From assembly GCF_019669925.1 (NCBI RefSeq), contig NZ_AP019779.1, positions 248,001 to 312,000 of the forward strand: a stretch of DNA of 64,000 bases, given 5' to 3'. The stretch is from Methanobrevibacter arboriphilus (GTDB lineage: Archaea; Methanobacteriota; Methanobacteria; Methanobacteriales; Methanobacteriaceae). The translations under genes and the position numbers were made by a program. Positions 56,451 through 64,000 of this stretch are shown here, in pieces. Below the pieces are notes generated by a model. It ran no database searches. It saw only the letters and a list, made by a program, of their open reading frames with translations, and was not told the DNA's origin. How positions within the stretch are numbered: position 1 is the stretch's first letter; every line of letters starts with the position of its first letter.

Positions 56451-56820
56451 AAAATATATAAATATTACTATAATATAAATTAGTAATAAAAATAAAAAAA
56501 TTTAAATAATATAATATTAAATATAATTAATAGGTGTTGGGCTTTGAGATTCATTAAATAAAAATGAATCTCACTCCATTTTTTTAAAATAACTAATACT
56601 AATTTTAATTATATTCCATAAAATAATAAATCATTTTAATACTATTCTCTTAACTCCACAATAAAAAATAAACAATATAAAATATATAAATATTACTATA
56701 ATATAGATTAGTAATAAAAATGAAAAAATTTAAATAATATAATACTAAATATAAATAATATGTGTTGGGCTTTGAGATTCATTTTTATTTATTGAATCTC
56801 ACTCCATTTAAAAAAAAAAC
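56451..56820 (+). repeat. Two direct copies of a hairpin-bearing sequence, offset 228 bases
   Basis: The block AATATTACTATAATATA...GTGTTGGGCTTTGAGATTCA occurs at about 56461-56580 and 56689-56808. Each copy has a TATA-like string (ATATATAAATATT) followed by about 70 A/T bases, then TAGGTGTTGGGCTT (56531-56544) or TATGTGTTGGGCTT (56759-56772), then a stem GAGATTCA...TGAATCTC and a T-run in the first copy. They could produce two short plus-strand RNAs, or be repeats only. Confidence 0.55.
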
Positions 56821-56856
56821 TAATTTTAATTTATATTCTATAGCTTACTTAAATAA

Positions 56857-58746
56857 TTACTCCTTTTTATACTCTAGTATCAACATAGTAATATCATCAA
56901 ACTGGTCTATATCTCCAGCAAACAAGTCTATATCATCCTTAATTGAATCAAGAACTTCTTTAATTTGAGAATCTCCCTTTTTATCAAAAGTTTCAATTAA
57001 ACGTTTTTCTCCAAAAAATTCTTCTTTGTTATTAATAGCTTCAGTAACACCATCAGTATATAATAATAGCCGATCCCCTGGTTTTAAAGTAATCTTATTT
57101 TGGAGATATTTTATGTCTTTTATACCACCTAAAACAAATCCGGGACTAGATTTAAGCCAAACAGATTTTTCATTATCTTTTAATATTGGAGGATTGTGTC
57201 CTGCATTCACAAAAGTAAATTTACCAGTATCTATTTCTAAAACACCCATCCATGCTGTTACAAACATATTTTGATCATTATCTTCACATAATTGATTGTT
57301 AGCATTGAAAAATGCCTCATCTGGAGTATTTTCGTTTAAAAGATTACTTTTAATTAATGTTTTAGCAATCATCATAAATAATGCAGCAGGAATTCCTTTA
57401 TCAGAAACATCAGCTATTACAATTGCTAGATGGTTTTCATCAATTAAGAAAAAATCATAAAAATCTCCCCCTACTTTTTCAGCAGATTTAGACATAGCAT
57501 ACACATCAAATTCTACTTTATTAGGAAATGCAGGAAATTTATTTGGTAATATAGACTCTTGAATCTTTTTAGCTATGTCTAATTCTGTGTTGATTCTTTC
57601 CTTTTCTGATGTGACTTTTCTTAACTTTTCCATATAATTTTCTAAATTTATAATCATTTTTTCAAGAGAGTTAGCTAATATTCCTATTTCACCTTTGTCT
57701 TCAGTAAAGTTTTTAATCTCAGAGATTATTTTTTCACTATTCTCAATATTATCATCATCATTCGTATAATCATCAGTAATTTCTGATATAGATTCTATAG
57801 GGGTTGTGATATTTTTCTCTATATACCATAAAAATAGAACTGACATTATGTAGAATATAATTAATACAACTGATATATTAATATAAATTATTCCCCAAAA
57901 TTCAGAAGTATTTGAAATCGATGTAGGATCTGTATAAAAAGCTACAATTCCCGTAAGAATAGCCATAATAGCCCCTATTATTAAAAAAAAGGATATTATC
58001 TTTTCTGTTAATGAAATTTTAATAAAAGAAATCTTATCTTCTATTTTTTCAGTAATCGGCCTTAGTAAATATATGAAAACTAAGATATAAACAATTAGAG
58101 TAATAATATAATTGTTTGAAATAGGAGGCATAAATAAAGAATATATAGCATAACTAATTCCTATTATAGTAGCTAAAATCAGTGAAATATCAGATAATTT
58201 TGGAGAAAAATAGCTTTTCTTAGATTTTTTTGGTTTATACATTTTAATATTATAAAAATTAGCTAAGTTAATTATTAAAACTCCCAATATCATTGAAAAA
58301 TCAAAATTATTAAATTCAAACATTAAAGTACTTGGAGAAGCAATATTTGCAATATTTAGAGATTCTAATAATAATCCTAGTAATATTGACATAACAGTAC
58401 TTGCTATGAGAATTACTATAATGAATTTTATTAAGCTTTTAACATTATTTATTCTTGGTGGAGTAATTTTATCTGTAATTTTTAAACCATACCATAGTTT
58501 ATAAGAAATATAACCATAAAAAAACTGTGCAATGAATCCTAAAATATATATTTCTGGAGGATAACCTGCAATTATATCTGCAACCATATTACCTATAGCT
58601 GCACCTAAAGCTCCCCAAGGACCAAACAGCATACCAAATACTGGAGGTAGTGCACTAGCTGGTCTAAGTTCTGATACATACAATATTGGAAAAAAGTAAC
58701 GGAAAGGAACTGCGATTAATATATAAATTAAAGAGCAAAAAATCAA
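56857..58746 (-). CDS. Membrane SpoIIE-type protein phosphatase (RsbU-like)
   Basis: 629 residues from the TTG at 58746; GGAGGA and an in-frame reading through VKSKLIVL lie upstream, so the true start may be earlier. The N-terminal half has about eight membrane segments, with a QueT/sensor-like first part (FGMLFGPWGALGAAIGNMVADI). It is followed by a HAMP-like linker (TTPIESISEITD), a coiled coil and a PP2C/SpoIIE domain with the usual acidic motifs: VGGDFYDFF, VIADVSDKGIPAALFM, TAWMGVLEID, FVNAGHNPP and LLYTDGVTEA. In bacteria such enzymes dephosphorylate STAS anti-anti-sigma factors; a STAS protein and RsbW-like kinase lie upstream. Target here is probably that STAS protein. Confidence 0.87.
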   Translation of the reverse strand: MIFCSLIYILIAVPFRYFFPILYVSELRPASALPPVFGMLFGPWGALGAAIGNMVADIIAGYPPEIYILGFIAQFFYGYISYKLWYGLKITDKITPPRINNVKSLIKFIIVILIASTVMSILLGLLLESLNIANIASPSTLMFEFNNFDFSMILGVLIINLANFYNIKMYKPKKSKKSYFSPKLSDISLILATIIGISYAIYSLFMPPISNNYIITLIVYILVFIYLLRPITEKIEDKISFIKISLTEKIISFFLIIGAIMAILTGIVAFYTDPTSISNTSEFWGIIYINISVVLIIFYIMSVLFLWYIEKNITTPIESISEITDDYTNDDDNIENSEKIISEIKNFTEDKGEIGILANSLEKMIINLENYMEKLRKVTSEKERINTELDIAKKIQESILPNKFPAFPNKVEFDVYAMSKSAEKVGGDFYDFFLIDENHLAIVIADVSDKGIPAALFMMIAKTLIKSNLLNENTPDEAFFNANNQLCEDNDQNMFVTAWMGVLEIDTGKFTFVNAGHNPPILKDNEKSVWLKSSPGFVLGGIKDIKYLQNKITLKPGDRLLLYTDGVTEAINNKEEFFGEKRLIETFDKKGDSQIKEVLDSIKDDIDLFAGDIDQFDDITMLILEYKKE

Positions 58747-58828
58747 AACTATTAATTTTGATTTTACACTATCTAAGTTTTTGGTTTCTAATTCTATAGT
58801 TACTCCTCCGTTTTTCCTTAATCAAGTA

Positions 58829-59245
58829 CTATTCAAGATTTTTCTTAATTGTGAGGATATTCTTTTTATCTTTGTATTTATACTCAATACTATCAACATT
58901 TCTTTTTGCAAGGTATATTCCTAGACCACCAATAGTCCTTTCTTCTAAAGGAAGTGATATATCAGGATCATTATTTTTTAATGGATTATAAGGATTACCT
59001 TCATCTAAAAATTCTAAAACAATTTTTAAAGGATCTGTTTCAATGTAAGAATTAATTAAGATCTTTTTTTCATTATCATGTATTTCATAAGCATGATTAA
59101 CTATATTTACGAATATTTCTTCAATAGAAAGCTCTAATTGAAATTGAAATTTTTTTGAAACTTTATAGGGATCTAAATCTTTTTTAACAAAATCCAAAAC
59201 ATCATATAATTGCTGTTTATTATTGCAAACTATAATTTGTTTCAT
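58829..59245 (-). CDS. RsbW-like serine kinase / anti-sigma type ATPase domain
   Basis: A 138-residue GHKL ATPase-like protein. The N box reads LELSIEEIFVNIVNHAY, the G1 motif DEGNPYNP and the G2 motif GGLGIYLAK, all typical of RsbW/SpoIIAB-type kinases. It should phosphorylate the STAS protein encoded 280 bases upstream and be opposed by the SpoIIE phosphatase downstream. Archaea lack bacterial sigma factors, so its output is another protein. AAGGGTT is the ribosome binding site. Confidence 0.85.
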   Translation of the reverse strand: MKQIIVCNNKQQLYDVLDFVKKDLDPYKVSKKFQFQLELSIEEIFVNIVNHAYEIHDNEKKILINSYIETDPLKIVLEFLDEGNPYNPLKNNDPDISLPLEERTIGGLGIYLAKRNVDSIEYKYKDKKNILTIKKNLE

Positions 59246-59370
59246 TTTTTAACCCTTTATTTAATTGTATTATTTAATGTTTTTATCCTCAATAAAAACA
59301 ATAGATCCTCAATAATAAAATAATAGACTATCAATTTAGTAAAACTAATATTATCAACTAATAAATTTAA

Positions 59371-59454
59371 TATTATCCAGTTAATATTATCTAGTTAATA
59401 TTATCTAGTTAATATTATCTAGTTAATATTATCTAGTTAATATTATCTAGTTAA
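59371..59454. repeat. 14-bp tandem repeat, six copies
   Basis: TATTATCTAGTTAA repeats six times without interruption (the first copy has CC for CT). It fills part of the gap between the RsbW-like gene and the STAS gene. As a TA-rich spacer its role is unknown; slippage variation in copy number could affect the distance within the operon. Confidence 0.92.
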
Positions 59455-59523
59455 TAAAAATAATACATTATTTTTTCATATATACCCTATATTATTGATT
59501 AAGTTCATCTATACTAATTTATA

Positions 59524-59823
59524 TTATTGATTAATGCTTAAAACATTGCTAAACCCTGTTGTATCGAATACTTCCATTATTATATCATTAACATTTTCTA
59601 TTGACATTTCACAATCATTAGGTATCTTTTTATGTATTAATATGATAACACGAAGTCCTGCACTTGAAATATACATCAATTCTTCAAAATCAAGGATTAA
59701 GCTATTAATATTCTGAAAATTGTCAGTTAGACTTTCCTCTAAGATTGGAGCACTATTCGTATCTAACCTACCTTTTAACATTATCCTCAAACAATTTCCA
59801 TCAAATTTTTTATCTATAATCAT
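59524..59823 (-). CDS. STAS-domain anti-anti-sigma-type protein (RsbV-like)
   Basis: 99 residues from the ATG at 59823, chosen because AGATGGT is just upstream; a longer frame begins at 59856. It has the STAS fold pattern: LKGRLDTNSAP, LILDFEELMYISSAGLRVII. The SSAG serine is where RsbW kinases phosphorylate their partner. It should form a partner-switching module with the kinase at 58829 and phosphatase at 56857. The final output protein is unknown. Confidence 0.87.
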   Translation of the reverse strand: MIIDKKFDGNCLRIMLKGRLDTNSAPILEESLTDNFQNINSLILDFEELMYISSAGLRVIILIHKKIPNDCEMSIENVNDIIMEVFDTTGFSNVLSINQ

Positions 59824-60075
59824 TAGACCATCTCTTAATTTTTTATTGCTTATCATTTATTACTACAATGCATCATTTATTAGTAATATAGATCATTTAT
59901 TACTATAATGTATTATTTATTAGTAATATACATCCTTTATTACTACTATATTCTTTATTAGTAATATATTATTTATTAGTATTATTATATTTTTTATATT
60001 ATATAATTCTCATTTTCATAATTTTATATCATTTTCATAATTTTAATTTCATAATTTATTTTCATGATTTAAATT

Positions 60076-61818
60076 TTATCGTTTTATAGTTATTATTGTA
60101 CTATTTAATCCAATAAGTCTAGCATAACTGATTTTATCAGCTATTTTTTTAAGAACATGAATATTTTCAAAATCACTTTCTTCAGTTACAACATCTTTTG
60201 TTGGGTCATATTCAATTCCAGAATCTTTAAAAGAGATCCTTATTTCATTTTCATCTATCTCTGATAAAACATCAATATAATCAATACTATCCGAATTATA
60301 CTTTATTGTATTAACTACCATCTCTTCAATTGCAATTCCAACATATATAGATGTTTTTTTATCAACACCATTTTCTTCTGCAAATTTAATTAATTTTTCT
60401 GAAAGCCCAACTGCATCATCAACAGAAGATTTAATGGTTACATCCAATACAGACCCTTCCTTGCTTTTTGGAAGCATCAAAATTCCAGAATATTTTCCTT
60501 TTGATTTTTTTGATATTATAATCGTAATTAAATAAATTATAATTATAGTTCCTATTTCAGCTATTAAAAAAGAAATCCATATTCCTGATCCTCCAATTAA
60601 ATGTGAAAGAATGTATGCTGAAGGAACTAAAATTAATAAACCCTGGGATATTGAAATTATGAAAGAGATGAGTTTTTTCTGAATAGCTTGGGTATAAAAT
60701 AACATTAAGAAGGTTATACTTGTTCCAATAAAACTCAATGAAAATATCCTGATTGCTTCTTCTCCAACAATAATATTATTTATTCCAGTAACTCCAAATA
60801 TGTCTAGAATGATGTTAGGGAATAATATAAGAAATATTGTCAATAAAATACATGAAAATATAGCTATTTTAAATGATTTCCTCATTACAAATTTCACACC
60901 ACTAAAGTCTTTTTCACTATAAAAAACAGAAACAATAGGAGACATTGTTTGGCAAACACCAATAATAGGTATAGATGCTATAATTAAACAATCAAAGCAT
61001 ATAGCAAATGCAACAGTTCCAGCTTCCCCAATTGTAGATAATATAATTATATTGATGAAAAATGTTTTTAATAAAATAAATAGTTGCCCTGATGCTGGAG
61101 GAAATCCTGAAAAAATTATTTCTTTTAGATTTTTTATTTTAGATTTAAATATGTTTGTAAATCTAGTTTCTCTATCATTTGATATTAAATATTTAACAAT
61201 AAATATCATTCCAACTAAATATCCAGTTACTGTAGCTAGAGCAGCACCACCAATCCCTAAATTAAAAAATTTAATATATACAATATCCATAATTATATTT
61301 ACAAAATTAGAAGATATTAAAACAGCAGTAGCAAGATGAGGCTTATCCTCTGCTCGCATAAAATAACTAATTCCTAAAGCAATGAATAATAAAGGAGCGC
61401 CCATAAATAATATGCGTCCATAATCTATTACAAATGGAAGAAGAACTTCACTATTTGAAAAAACCTTAGATATTTCACCAATATAAAAAAAACCAAGAAT
61501 AGCTATTACTAGACCAATAACCAATAAAGAAATAATAGATAATGAGAAATATATTCTAGATTTCATCTCATTTCTCTCAGCTTTTGCTATTGCTGATAGT
61601 ACTGAGCCTCCAATACCAAAAGTCCAGTATATAGTACTAAAAAGACCAGTTATTGGTATGAGTAATGCAATAGCTGCAAGAGCATTAGGTCCAATTAAGT
61701 TACCAACGATTATTCCATCTATGATAACACTCATATACATAGCCATTGATAAAATTACGGTGGGTAATAAAAATTTCTTATATTTTGCTGATATTATATT
61801 GTAGTTTCTTTCAAACAT
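60076..61818 (-). CDS. MATE-family transporter fused to an RsbW-like ATPase domain
   Basis: A 580-residue protein. Residues 1 to about 445 form a twelve-helix MATE/MOP exporter (starts KFLLPTVILSMAMYMSVI). The C-terminal ~130 residues resemble a GHKL ATPase (SIYVGIAIEEMVVNTIKYNS; FKDSGIEYDPT). The G2 glycine motif seen in the free RsbW-like protein (GGLGI) is replaced by ENIHVLKKIAD, so ATP binding may be lost. Fusions of MATE and HATPase domains occur in Methanobrevibacter. It lies next to the NRPS gene and probably exports its peptide under control of the partner-switching proteins. AAGGTGGATTAATG is a strong ribosome binding site. Confidence 0.85.
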   Translation of the reverse strand: MFERNYNIISAKYKKFLLPTVILSMAMYMSVIIDGIIVGNLIGPNALAAIALLIPITGLFSTIYWTFGIGGSVLSAIAKAERNEMKSRIYFSLSIISLLVIGLVIAILGFFYIGEISKVFSNSEVLLPFVIDYGRILFMGAPLLFIALGISYFMRAEDKPHLATAVLISSNFVNIIMDIVYIKFFNLGIGGAALATVTGYLVGMIFIVKYLISNDRETRFTNIFKSKIKNLKEIIFSGFPPASGQLFILLKTFFINIIILSTIGEAGTVAFAICFDCLIIASIPIIGVCQTMSPIVSVFYSEKDFSGVKFVMRKSFKIAIFSCILLTIFLILFPNIILDIFGVTGINNIIVGEEAIRIFSLSFIGTSITFLMLFYTQAIQKKLISFIISISQGLLILVPSAYILSHLIGGSGIWISFLIAEIGTIIIIYLITIIISKKSKGKYSGILMLPKSKEGSVLDVTIKSSVDDAVGLSEKLIKFAEENGVDKKTSIYVGIAIEEMVVNTIKYNSDSIDYIDVLSEIDENEIRISFKDSGIEYDPTKDVVTEESDFENIHVLKKIADKISYARLIGLNSTIITIKR

Positions 61819-61902
61819 TAATCCACCTTATTATAATATTAATTTTATAAATAGATTACATTTTTTCAGTTATAAACCTTTATATTAATTTATTATTATT
61901 AA

Positions 61903-64000
61903 TCAAAAAAAATCTAAGTCAATTAAGTATTTTATAAATGTTGATAGATATTCATTAGTAATTAATGGCCATTTAAACCCTAAATGATAAAGTATTTCCA
62001 TTGTATAATCATTTTTAGAGGATATAAAACTTCTATTTTCTCCTTTATTCATAGATGCTATAAAACCAGAAATTTTAATTGCATTAGATTCATCCTTCAT
62101 TGTTTCTTGAAGAGCTTCATTAAACTCTTTTTGATTAGATCCTTTAATATTAAGTCCAAGTTTATTCATGATTGATATAATGTCAGAAATATAGATATAA
62201 TGATTATTAAATGGGTGGAAAACTAAATATTCTTTAGGAGTTTTTGAAAGAAGCATGATAGCTTTTGCAGTACTATCAATTGCAGTAATATCTACTCTTA
62301 AATTCATCATATTATAAGGAATTCTTTTAATTATACTATAAGATTTCAAACGATTGATAAATGCATTTGTATCAAAATTAATTTGGAATTCTTGATCTTG
62401 TTCTCTAGCCATAAGATTACCAAGACGCATAATTTTAGCATTTATCTCACCAGTTAATACAGTATCTAAAATAATAGTTTCTGCTTTAAATTTACTATTA
62501 ATATATTTATGTTCTAAATTTTGCCCAATATATAACATATCCTCTTCAAAATATATATCATTAGGAGGAATATTATTTACACTTTCTCCAGCAACACTTG
62601 CTGTTGATATATGTACTAAATTACAATTATTCTCTTTTGAAAATTTAACAGCGTTTTTTACTCCTCCTACATTAACATCTTCAATTTGTGTTCCAGAAGC
62701 ATAATGTTTAACATTAGCAGCACTATTTAAAACAGTATCGATTGAAAATGAAGATGCTTTTTTAAAATCATCAATATTTGTAACATCTCCTTCAATAACA
62801 TGAATCTTTGAATTAAACAATTCATCATAACTAGTATCAAAATAATAAAATAATAATGACTTTAATCTTTTTTCAACATCTGTATGTCTTCCTTTTCTAA
62901 GCATACAATATATCTTTCCATTTTCATTTTTTATAAATTCATGTAATAAATGCATACCCAAAAATCCAGTTGTTCCAGTTAGTAATACATTTCCTAAATC
63001 TTGTTTAGATTGTGTTTTAAACTGTTCTAGGTTTTGTTTTTTTAAGATATCATTGAATCTTTTAGTTGAATATTTGTTAAAATCTGAATCAAGGTTATCA
63101 ATACTTTCAATATTTAGATCAATCCTTTGTTTATTAAATGATTGGGATCTTTTTTGCTTGTTTACTAACGGATCTTCTGTTTCCACCTGTAGTAAATTCT
63201 TTGGTTGATTTAAAGTTTTTTCTTTTTCTAATAATACTCTAGCAATATTCTCTGGTGTTTGGTATGTGAATATATCCCCATAAGATATGTTATAACCTGC
63301 ATTTACTGATTCAACCATGACTTTTGTTGCTAAAAGAGAAGTTCCACCTAAATCAAAGAAACTATCTGTTGCTCCTACTTTATTTATCTCTAATACATTT
63401 GCAAAAACATCAGCAAAGAATTTTTCATCTTTATTTTTTGCAGCAACATATTTTTTTTCTTTTAATAATGGTTCTGGAAGAGATTTTGTGTCTATTTTTC
63501 CATTAGGAGTTTGTGGAAATTCATCTAGCTCCATATATATATTTGGAATCATATAAGGTGTTAATTTATTTTTCAAATGAGATTTTAAGCTTTTAACATC
63601 AATAGGTTTATCACTAGTAAAGTATGCACATAAATGTTCTTGAGATTGGATTTTTTTAACTAAAACAATGACTCGTTTTACTCCTTCATAATCTGATATA
63701 ACATTTTCTATCTCACCAATTTCAATCCTAAGTCCTCTAAGTTTTATTTGATTATCCATTCGTCCTAAAATATAATATTCTCCATTATCCTTTTTCTTTG
63801 CAAAGTCTCCTGTTCTATAATATCGAATATTATTTCTATATATAAACTTCTCATCGGTTAATTCTTTTCTATTCCAATAACCTCTAGCTACTCCAGCACC
63901 ACCTACATATAACTCTCCAACAATTCCTGGAGGTAATGGATTTCCATCTATATCCATAACAGATTCTATAACATTAAATAGTGGTTTTCCAACAGTAATA
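61903..64000 (-). CDS. Non-ribosomal peptide synthetase, 3' end: adenylation end, carrier, terminal reductase
   Basis: The frame enters from beyond the window edge (open through 63999); a Met at 63957 is internal. Visible parts: adenylation motifs A6-A10 (GELYVGGAGVARGYWNR, YRTGDFAKK, GRMDNQIKLRGLRIEIGE, PNGKIDTKSLP with K154 from that Met), a peptidyl carrier with the pantetheine serine (LGGTSLLA, S207) and a thioester reductase domain (LLTGTTGFLGMHLL; YINSKFKAE). A reductase releases the product as aldehyde or alcohol rather than acid. Followed by the MATE exporter and partner-switching genes. Product and earlier modules lie outside. Confidence 0.9.
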   Translation of the reverse strand, partial: ITVGKPLFNVIESVMDIDGNPLPPGIVGELYVGGAGVARGYWNRKELTDEKFIYRNNIRYYRTGDFAKKKDNGEYYILGRMDNQIKLRGLRIEIGEIENVISDYEGVKRVIVLVKKIQSQEHLCAYFTSDKPIDVKSLKSHLKNKLTPYMIPNIYMELDEFPQTPNGKIDTKSLPEPLLKEKKYVAAKNKDEKFFADVFANVLEINKVGATDSFFDLGGTSLLATKVMVESVNAGYNISYGDIFTYQTPENIARVLLEKEKTLNQPKNLLQVETEDPLVNKQKRSQSFNKQRIDLNIESIDNLDSDFNKYSTKRFNDILKKQNLEQFKTQSKQDLGNVLLTGTTGFLGMHLLHEFIKNENGKIYCMLRKGRHTDVEKRLKSLLFYYFDTSYDELFNSKIHVIEGDVTNIDDFKKASSFSIDTVLNSAANVKHYASGTQIEDVNVGGVKNAVKFSKENNCNLVHISTASVAGESVNNIPPNDIYFEEDMLYIGQNLEHKYINSKFKAETIILDTVLTGEINAKIMRLGNLMAREQDQEFQINFDTNAFINRLKSYSIIKRIPYNMMNLRVDITAIDSTAKAIMLLSKTPKEYLVFHPFNNHYIYISDIISIMNKLGLNIKGSNQKEFNEALQETMKDESNAIKISGFIASMNKGENRSFISSKNDYTMEILYHLGFKWPLITNEYLSTFIKYLIDLDFF

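Noticed and set aside
59371-59454. Possible small CRISPR
   Set aside because: 14-bp head-to-tail units with no spacers.
1-64000. tRNA, rRNA or other G+C-rich stable RNA genes
   Set aside because: In this A+T-rich window such genes should stand out; none was seen apart from the structured element at 56226-56428.

Overview
The window is very A+T-rich and looks like a chromosomal segment of a Methanobrevibacter-like methanogen (order Methanobacteriales). The evidence is internal: a geranylgeranylglyceryl phosphate synthase (archaeal lipids), deoxyhypusine synthase, an Mre11-Rad50-HerA-NurA repair set, CfbC- and CfbE-like coenzyme F430 genes, MurT-like ligases of the kind linked to pseudomurein, giant NosD/beta-helix adhesin-like proteins, an MTH538 orthologue, and GGTGAT/GGAGGT ribosome binding sites behind archaeal TATA boxes. 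No rRNA, tRNA or CRISPR array was seen. Most genes are on the minus strand.

Layout. 1-4.5 kb (+): a MrfA-like DUF1998 helicase (cut by the window edge), a small unknown gene and a MrfB-like DEDDh exonuclease, i.e. an archaeal version of the Bacillus MrfAB repair pair. 4.7-10.4 kb (-): a MobA-like nucleotidyltransferase, a VanW-like membrane-anchored protein and a 1154-residue double MurT-like ligase. 10.7-24.5 kb (-): a surface-protein island with a 902-residue NosD protein, a 2548-residue beta-helix adhesin ending in a transglutaminase domain, and at least three decayed or frameshifted relatives. 24.9-31.5 kb: CfbE-like ligase, MTH538-like TIR-fold protein, DUF371, two Rpn-type nuclease genes (one truncated), a DUF123 GIY-YIG protein, CfbC and a CBS-domain protein. 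31.7-35.0 kb: a DUF116 gene with its TetR regulator and a clear double operator, then a toxin-antitoxin-like pair. 35.1-47.4 kb: U32 peptidase-family protein, CDF metal transporter, rad50, mre11, a membrane protein, herA, a GNAT acetyltransferase, nurA and the lipid synthase. 47.9-53.9 kb: a second giant adhesin with a perfect 536-bp internal duplication. 54.2-56.0 kb: a membrane protein and deoxyhypusine synthase. 56.2-56.8 kb: a structured non-coding stretch encoding a 29-residue hydrophobic peptide. 56.9-64.0 kb: SpoIIE-type phosphatase, RsbW-like kinase, STAS protein, MATE transporter fused to an RsbW-like domain, and the end of a non-ribosomal peptide synthetase with a terminal reductase; this matches the type of NRPS-MATE-partner-switching cluster known from rumen Methanobrevibacter.

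The most interesting candidates are (i) the 56.2-56.8 kb element: a small hydrophobic peptide ORF with a near-perfect Shine-Dalgarno, enclosed by a 15-bp terminal stem and accompanied by two repeat copies carrying a motif complementary to its leader hairpin, which resembles a type I toxin-antitoxin arrangement; (ii) the partner-switching module attached to NRPS and transporter in an organism without sigma factors; and (iii) the MrfAB pair whose TPR domain sits on the helicase rather than the nuclease. Asn/Lys-rich low-complexity insertions recur inside otherwise conserved enzymes. All assignments were made by reading the sequence; no database search was run.
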